39,090 nucleotides of DNA from Podaxis mareebaensis (taxonomy: Eukaryota > Basidiomycota > Agaricomycetes > Agaricales > Agaricaceae). Positions 32,161 through 39,090 of the stretch are shown here, piece after piece; within the stretch, counting starts at the first letter, position 1; each line of letters opens with the position of its first letter. The notes under the pieces are model-generated. The model did no database searches and was not told where the DNA came from. It was given only the letters and a program-made list of their open reading frames with translations. The translations under genes and the position numbers were made by a program. The stretch lies in NCBI GenBank assembly GCA_018524725.1, contig JAEUWP010000269.1, forward strand, positions 1 to 39,090. The letters run 5' to 3'.

Positions 32161-34520
32161 ATGGCTAGTTGTCAGTGAATTGACAAGAAATCAAAAGTGT
32201 GAGAGGACCAAATCCATGGGAATTAAGAGCTCAAAAAATGAACATAGTAGGACATTACTTTCTACAAGGCTTCTTATGTGACTGCCGCTTCAGAGCAGGT
32301 GGTTGGGTATTATAGTGAGGCTGCTTCAGTCCATAAAGAGGCCTGATACATATCTGCAGATTGTATCAAAGGAGACTTCTTATGTACTAATGGATAAGTC
32401 ACCTTAGAGAGTTGGCCTTGTATAACAAGGTCAATGCATCTAGAGTGACAATCCTTTGTAACACAATAGCCTACTCCTTGATAGAAGACTTAAGCAACTT
32501 TGGGAGCAATATAGAGAGCTTAGAATTAAGACTTATAATCCATATCACTTTAGTTGATAAAGGCCTCTATTCAGGTCTCCACCTAATCAAGTAGAAATGA
32601 GACTTTCTACTTGTTAGTGTCAATGGTTTATATACCTATGGACAGTGTATCTAAGTGTATCTACTATGAGGCATCATGAGAAGAACTTCTAATTAATGAA
32701 GCTTTCTCAGGTACTGAGGCTTGACTTGGAGATTGACTCAGGGCTTGAAAGAAGTTAGTCTATTTTAAGAATAGATAGAAGAACTTCTTAATGAAAGTTT
32801 CTTTAACTTTGAATGCTTCTTCCTATAAATGGAATTGAAGCTTATCAATTGTTAAAATCATATAAGAAAGCTTATATAAAAATAGATCAACTATTTTTAT
32901 TTAAACTAAGATTTGGAAGAGCCAGAAATGAGACAAATATTCAAAATATATAACACTTCAAAAGATACAAGTTACAAATAGAGAGTAAAGAAAATCATAA
33001 TTGGGATATTTTGTTACAAGGTTTCTTCTTTAGCTGGTAGTGCCTAAGCTGGAGCTTATCCTTGTATTGAGGGTAAGTAGGTGATCCTTGTCCCATATGG
33101 GTCTGAAGGGCCTACTCTGCTGACTCTATTCTTAGCAGTTTAACCTCAAGTGGCAATTCATATTGTCTCTAGGCAGTAAACTTGTATAGATTGCACACTC
33201 CATAGGACAGACACTAGAAAGACACCAGAGATGAGGGAGACTTGTTACAAGGGCAAAGAGATGTAGACACTTAACAGTGAACTTAGTAACACATGTTTAC
33301 TGCATAACACTCATTAAGATTAGACTTGCTAATCTACATAGTCCAGGCAGTACATATATACAAGTCTGACTGATGTTAAGAACTGACTCCAGACAGGGGT
33401 GGACTATGAGTGGCCAAGGACAGATGTGCACAGACATGGGGTTGAGGCCTTGGCTTCAACTTATGTGTTGTGCCCCTCTGATAACATGGTGGCCTCACTT
33501 GATCAACTATGGACTTGAGCAGATGAGTGGATAGAGATCAGACAAGGATAGGACAAGCCCAGACTGAGGAGCAGACTTGTAGCAGATAGACAGGAGAGAG
33601 GAGGCAGGTCTAAGTTGATATTCTGACTGAGGAGTACAAACAGTAGTAGTCCTACTTATATACTCATAGTTAGGATAAAGTCTGGAGAGTAATAGTTAAG
33701 TGAGAAACAATGGTAACTACTCAAAGGAGAATACTAGAAACATGTGAACTGATAACTGTAGTGAAGATACCAGAATAAGGAGTCTGTCTGCAAAGCATCT
33801 AGACATCTGAAAGGACAGGGGAGGAAGGAAAACAACTGATAACAGAAAAACCAAGATAAGTGGGAGATAATCAAGGGTAAAGGGAAAAGTTGTGGATAAA
33901 CAGAAAAACACAAGATAATTGGATGAGGAATTCTGGAAAGAAATATAACAGAAGGAAAAGGATGGAGAAAAGTATTTACAAGGAGAGATATCTGATGGGA
34001 ACAGAGAAAAGGTTAAACTGAATATGATCTGCAGGATCTGGGTTGTAACCAAGGCTCCAAGAGTTTAATGGGCACAAAGTGAAGTCTGTAACAACTGACT
34101 ACTTAGGAAGTAAATCAAATCCTACATAGATGTCAAAAAGGCATAGAGGGCATAAAGCATAAGGCATAGGTGGGAAGGCATATGTTGTAGAACTGCATAG
34201 AAGAGCATATAAAAGGTAAGCATGTAGAAAGTCTGCAAGAGCAAGCATAATTGATGTGGTACAAATAAGATAGAGGAGTCAAAAAGTATACCATGTTCAA
34301 ATATAAAGACAGAGCATCTAAAAGTAGAAGAGATAAGTTTGCATCATTACAAACTATCATTGTAAGAGAAATAGAACTGGCATGCTTCATTGATCTTCTC
34401 ACATATCTCCCAATCAAGTAATTGCTGTAGTTCCATTGTCTCCTGCCAAAGGTCAATCAACATTCACTTTATCAGATCCAATTTGGACATTGTAAATTTC
34501 CTGCATCTGCACCCACACTC
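32161..34520 (+). other. AT-rich, CpG-poor stretch without genes
   Basis: About 2.3 kb of low-CpG DNA. It has only short frames with no family signs, for example 33717-34052 and 34133-34456 on the minus strand. It looks like old transposon remains. No LTR, terminal inverted repeat or RNA gene is recognised. Confidence 0.5.
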
Positions 34521-34774
34521 TACTGCAGGGCATGGCAGTGGTACCAAGCCTACCATGCATGTTGGGTAGTAGTACTGTACAGAGTCTGGTAGTAGTATTC
34601 AACACAGTCAGTAGTAGCAAGTACTAGGTAACTATGTATATCAGGTCACAATGTTGGTGATTAGCAATCTACAATAAGTATGAAGATGTGAGACATCCTT
34701 AGAATGAATTTTTTTAGTAATATAGCTACTCTAATGAGAGTCCATACACTGCCAATGGTGCTACATCAAGTGGT

Positions 34775-35057
34775 ACTGGATGAGTAACATAGTACTGGAT
34801 GTAGTAGATAGCAGTACTCTGCAGTACTGGATGTAGTAGGGTAGTGGTACCCAGCAGTACTAAATGTAGTAGGTAGTGGTATCCTGTGGTACTAGATGCA
34901 GTAGGGTAGTGGTACCCAGCAGTACTAGATGTGGTAGGTAGTAGTACCCAGCAGTACCAGATGTGATAGGTAGCAGTATCTAGCAGTACCAGATGTAGTA
35001 GGTAGTGGTACCCAGTAGTACTGGACATAGTAGGGTAGCAGTACCAAGTAGTATTAA
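34775..35057 (+). repeat. AGTACT-rich minisatellite, ~32-33 bp units
   Basis: About eight units of the type TACTGGATGTAGTAGGGTAG followed by TGGTACCCAGCAG. Units differ by a few bases, and 32- and 33-bp variants (TAGGTAG against TAGGGTAG) alternate. Scattered related pieces (GTAGTAGTACT, CAGTACTGGG) extend from about 34530 to 35400. The minus-strand frame 34726-35028 only reads through the repeat. Confidence 0.85.
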
Positions 35058-36543
35058 ATAGTAGCAGGTCCCCAGATGCAGCAACCCCTCAAGGATGACT
35101 AAAAATAAACATACCCTTGTCTGACACTAAAGCCCTCACAAGTTTAATCATTGTCCATAGTTCATGTATTATACATAGATACCACCCCATCAAGGGGTGT
35201 AGATACCTTGTTACAGCAACTTCAAACAAGGGATTTTTTACACATAGTGGCATCTAGTAGTACTACAGGATTAACATTTGGCAGGACCTAGTGTAAATAT
35301 AGCAGTACTTAGCAATACCATGGGAAGTACTATATGATTGACCTTGGTGGGACCCAGTGGCACTTTGCAGCACCTAGCAGTACTGGGTCCTTGTCCATAT
35401 AGGTATCAGTGGTATGCAGGTGCAGTAAATTCTGTAGGCCCAATCCAATTCCTCTTCTTCAGTCTCCTTGGGGCTCTTTGGTATTCTCAGAGTTCACAAT
35501 ATTTGTGATATATTTAGTAAATATTCTGAATTCATAACATAATCCCTTTTATACAGTTAATATCCCATTAACTAACTACTTAGCTAATAATTAGTAATGG
35601 CCTTCCCTATCTATGCTGTAGATGGTATCATTGTCAAAGTCAAACTTGAAATCAATGTCATAGTTGTCTGTAAGATAGGTGAGTCTGGCTGAAGACAAGC
35701 AAGTAGGGATGCTGAGATTGGCAGGTTAGGAAGCTACTTATTGAGTCTCTCCTCAAATGTAACAATAGGTGGTAGAATAGGAAAATTGTTGGAGTTTTCC
35801 AATACATGGGTCAACAGAGAAATTGGTGTGCTTCTTAGAAGCTTGCCAGATGGAATGGTAAGTGGGACTGATGGCAGTGATAGTCCTTGCAGATGATTCA
35901 GCATAGAAAGCCTACTTGGATCTAGACTTGTCACTAGGCTTGGTAGTGGAGTCATTGGAAGAGATCTCCCAGGCTAGCATGGGTATATATTATTCAGCCA
36001 TGCAGTGTTAGGTAGGTCTTTATCACTGGTCACCTAAGCTTTGCTAGGGGGTGGCTATCTCACTAGATGGTTCACAGAGGCACTAGGATCTAGCAAGAAG
36101 GATCACAGTAAGTAGGTGGCAAGGCAAGTGTCCAGTTAAGTACACTCAGAGGTCAAACTTCTATTAGTCGAGAGTATGACCAATAGAGAGTTTACTACCA
36201 CACTGATTGTGAGCTAATGTCAATCCAGAGATAAAGCAAAAGCAATATTCTGAATTTAAGAATATAGGAAGCTTGCACTTCCAGTACATGAGCAGCTATT
36301 TAAGCTTTACTTCTAAGGTCTGAATCTGGTAACTATGACGAAGTAAGGCTATGAGTCCAAGAGTCAATCAAATTGTAACTACAGAGCAGAGCGAGACAAG
36401 AATGGAAACTAGATGAGAACAAGACAAGAAAGGAAACTAACTAAGAAAGGAAATGGTTCAGGTCCAAGTTCATCTGGGATACAGGGATACAAGACAAAGA
36501 GTCTGTAATAGAGACATAGGAAAGGAAACTATTTACTGGTTTA
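35058..36543 (+). other. Repeat-like stretch with a possible short minus-strand frame
   Basis: CpG-poor DNA. The only frame with a coding look is a minus one at 35734-35955 (73 codons, Pro/Leu/Ser-rich, ending ILPPIVTFEERLNK). It is bounded by a TAG and matches no family I recognise; it may be an exon or relic of a transposon gene. From 36380 to 36530 AAGGAAACT-type repeats recur. Confidence 0.4.
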
Positions 36544-38881
36544 TTACAAGTCCATGTCAGGGTGAAGATGTCCATTGGAGGAGTCAGAGGAGTAAGAGTC
36601 AGGAGATGAGGTAGAGCTGGGAATAGTGAAATTCCCTGCTGAAGGCATCGAGTCAGAGGAGTCTGACTTGTGGAGGAAGATCAGGCTGCAGTGTGGGGAG
36701 GATGATGATGATGATGATATATCAGCTGTGATGTATGGTGGCAGGTATGGAGGAGGATTGCCAATGGGTTCTTCTGGGTTTGACTCATTGATACCTGGGA
36801 CATTGGAGTCAATGCTGCAGAGGGGTGGAAGCTGAGTACAATGGGGAGGAATGGCCAGAGGCTTGTCGGAGTTAGGATCAACATGATAGACTTCTACTTC
36901 TTGAAAATAGAAACCATGTGTGACTTCATATTTGATGATATGAGGGATGACCTTGGGTGGGTACATCATGTAGGGATAGAGGAATACAATGGGTTCTCCA
37001 GTGTAAGGGATCATCTTCCAACCATGGGCCCAGGTGGAGTTGAAGTTGTTATGGATCATTTGGACATATAACCTGTTGGGATTGAAGACATGGGTGAAGG
37101 GAGCATTCTCCCAGGCGATGCATAGTATTTCTGTCATCATGCAGTTGGTCTCATAGAAGATTGGTCCAGGCATTGGCCAGTCTTCAGAGAATAGGGAGGT
37201 ATGGCCAGGAAGGTGACAGTTAGCAAAAGCTTCATTACAATAGCAAGTTGAGTCTTTAGCTGGTATACCTGTATCTTGAGTGGTGGAGCAAGAGGCATTG
37301 GGAAGTCCGAGCTTGTGGACTAATGTGTGATAAATGACATTGCAGCGGGAGGTACCAGGCTGGTTCATAACATTATCCCCTTCATTATTAGCAAGTTCCA
37401 TCTTGCTACTACTATCTGATACTAGTGTCAGGTGAGGGGTAGGTGGTCTAGGATCTTCCACTTCTGACATCGGAGAAGGGAGATTTGTGATGTCCATCAA
37501 CTGTGTGGAGGTGTTCTGATCTCATTGGATGAGGGAGTGAATGTGTGTGGCAGCTCTACTGAGCAGGCTGTGTTGTTCTCTGATGGATGAGGGGGAGGCT
37601 GAAGGTATAGGTGTTGGGGTGTGTGGTCTGCCTGTTTTGGGTGCTGATGATGTTGTTGGTGAGGGCAGAGATGGCAGCATTGATGGATTGGTGCAGTTGC
37701 ACACTTGACAGACTTGGACTTCAGGCATGGTGGGAAAGGTAGGGGGTTCCATTATAGTCCTTAGCTCATAAAGGTGATTGGGTGAGGTGACTTCCTCTGT
37801 ATCAATCAGTATGCAGATACCACTGGTGTTGATTGGTCCCTTGTGGAAAAGTGCATGAAGGGCAAAGTAGTGGAGGAGGTTGGGTTGGGAGCAGGTGCCT
37901 AGGAGGAGTGATAGGTTGGCTAGGAGGGCAGCAGTTGCCCAAATTGGAAATGTCTGGTGGGGAGTCAGGACATCATTGTATTCTTTGATGCAGAGCCACA
38001 TAGCAGCTTGCATTGGTAGATTGTGACAGTAAAGCCTCAGTTCACAATGGAAGGCTAGCATCTTGATAATGTCTAACGCTTCCCTGAATTGGAGGCAAGA
38101 GATGTGGACTTGGAGTTGGGGGAGTCCTGCTATGTAAGGCATGAGTCTCATGTAGAGTTGAATCAGGTTGTGGTTGTTGATCTGCTCATTGGGGAGATCA
38201 GGATAATGGAGGATTCGAAAGAGAGCTAGTTCAGCTAAGTGCATTGAGTTGTAGACCAATTTTATCAAGGAGAAGTTTGGTGGTAGAGCTTGAGCTCTCG
38301 ATGTTGCTACATAGTCGAGGGGAGATGTTGTGGCCAATACAAGCAAGTCAGGCTGTCTCCATTGAGTTCAAAAGTTGAATGAGCATTCTAGCAGAATGCA
38401 CAATAGTAGTAATAGTTTCCCTGTAAATGTTGCAGTTCTGAACCAAAAGTGGATTCCTTCAAAGAGTGGGGTCCTGGGTGATGGAGTTAACCCAGTCCAG
38501 AGATTCTTGGAGTTGAACGAGTTCAGAGTCAAGGTCAGATACTTCACTAGGGAGGGAAGGTAGTTTGATTGGGGATCCGGTGTTGATTGGCCAGATGAAT
38601 TCCCAGGTTCCAATATGGGTTGAGTAGGCTGGGAGTGGATGGAGCAGGTGTGAGATGAGGAAGGGTGCAGCATCCTGTGCAATCATGGTCGTTGTGATGT
38701 GTTGTATGGTGAGGTGTTCTGTGATGGCATTCAAGCATTCTTGGAAGGTGGTGGGTGTCTTGATGAGGGAAGGGATGCTGTCAGTGTTGTGGCTAGTGCT
38801 TGAAGTAGAGTTGGGAGGTAATTGAGTATCTTGGCAAGCTTCAGCTTGAATTGTGGTTTCTTGGGTGTTAGTAGTTGACAT
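36544..38881 (-). pseudogene. Long decayed minus-strand gene, unknown family
   Basis: ATG at 38881 starts a frame interrupted by TGA at 38459 and 38348. Near 38340-38300 the coding frame changes by one (an intron or a frameshift). It then runs to TAA TAA at 36544 with a single TGA at 37522. The conceptual product is about 770 aa. Its start is Thr/Gln-rich (MSTTNTQETTIQAEACQDT). A helical, Leu-rich middle follows (MHLAELALFRILHYPDLPN, LPMQAAMWLCIKEYNDVL), then a Pro/Ser linker with VCQVCNC. The C-terminal region is rich in Trp, Tyr and Cys (YCNEAFANCHLPGH, WAHGWKMIPYTGEPIVFLY) and ends in a Ser/Asp tail. No catalytic motif or known domain is recognised. The surroundings and the TGA decay suggest a gene carried by a repeat. 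Confidence 0.55.
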
Positions 38882-38909
38882 CTCCAGGGTTAACAAAGTT
38901 TGTTCTTCC

Positions 38910-38916
38910 TTTTATA
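38910..38916 (-). promoter_or_regulatory. TATA-like element before the 38881 gene
   Basis: TATAAAA on the minus strand, 29 bases before the ATG at 38881. The spacing is short for a promoter plus leader, so it supports the start only weakly. The rest to 39090 shows no gene. Confidence 0.35.
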
Positions 38917-39090
38917 AGTGTTGAGGATTTGCTGTGCATTGGAGAATGCAGACTGTGGTTCCCAAGTATTTTCGGAGTGTGGATACCCAGTCCACTTGAC
39001 TAGGAATTTGAGGCAGTGATGGGGCAGCAAATGGATTACTATAGAATATAACAAATAAAAGAGATAATGTGAAGTGAAATATAAAATAGT

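Overview
The window looks like a piece of a filamentous basidiomycete (Agaricomycete, mushroom-type) nuclear genome. The reasons are very short GT-AG introns (46-65 nt), a STE3-type pheromone receptor, a fungal multipass membrane protein, a chromodomain Ty3/Gypsy retrotransposon, a fungal LINE, and families that multiply with transposons in mushrooms. No species can be named from the sequence alone.

Layout. (1) 1-5701: most of a Ty3/Gypsy chromovirus (5' LTR outside the window): gag, a -1 frameshift signal, pol with a C-terminal chromodomain, an extra third ORF, a polypurine tract and a 256-bp 3' LTR. (2) 5702-11499: CpG-poor degenerate genes on the plus strand, with palindromic and tandem repeats around them. 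(3) 12029-15723: a young, 5'-truncated LINE on the minus strand with a perfect 15-bp target-site duplication, inserted in a ~221-bp tandem repeat. (4) 15841-16173: a small decayed minus-strand gene fragment. (5) About 16985-31047: a CpG-rich island of apparently functional genes: a seven-helix membrane protein (+), a possible 63-aa spliced membrane microprotein (-), a UspA stress protein (+), a 2176-aa low-complexity protein with possible ubiquitin-like and PH-like segments (-), and a complete STE3 receptor (-). (6) 31.05-39.09 kb: CpG-poor, repeat-rich DNA with minisatellites, a TAATCC-rich stretch and one long decayed minus-strand gene.

The dominant theme is mutational. In the Gypsy element 18 of 18 stops breaking pol are TGA, mostly where CGA (Arg) would be expected, with no frame-breaking indel over 3.4 kb. 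The same pattern appears in the unrelated gene-like frames at 6.1-8.9 kb and 36.5-38.9 kb, but not in the host genes or the LINE. This fits deamination of methylated CpG in silenced repeats, with the gene island between 16.7 and 31.05 kb spared and the LINE inserted too recently to be affected.

The best candidates for something little described are the compact -1 frameshift signal (heptamer plus stem-loop), the third ORF of the retrotransposon, the palindromes on both sides of the 6.1-8.9 kb gene, and a universal stress protein gene whose second intron starts with GA instead of GT. All exon models were assembled by eye from reading frames and splice-site patterns.
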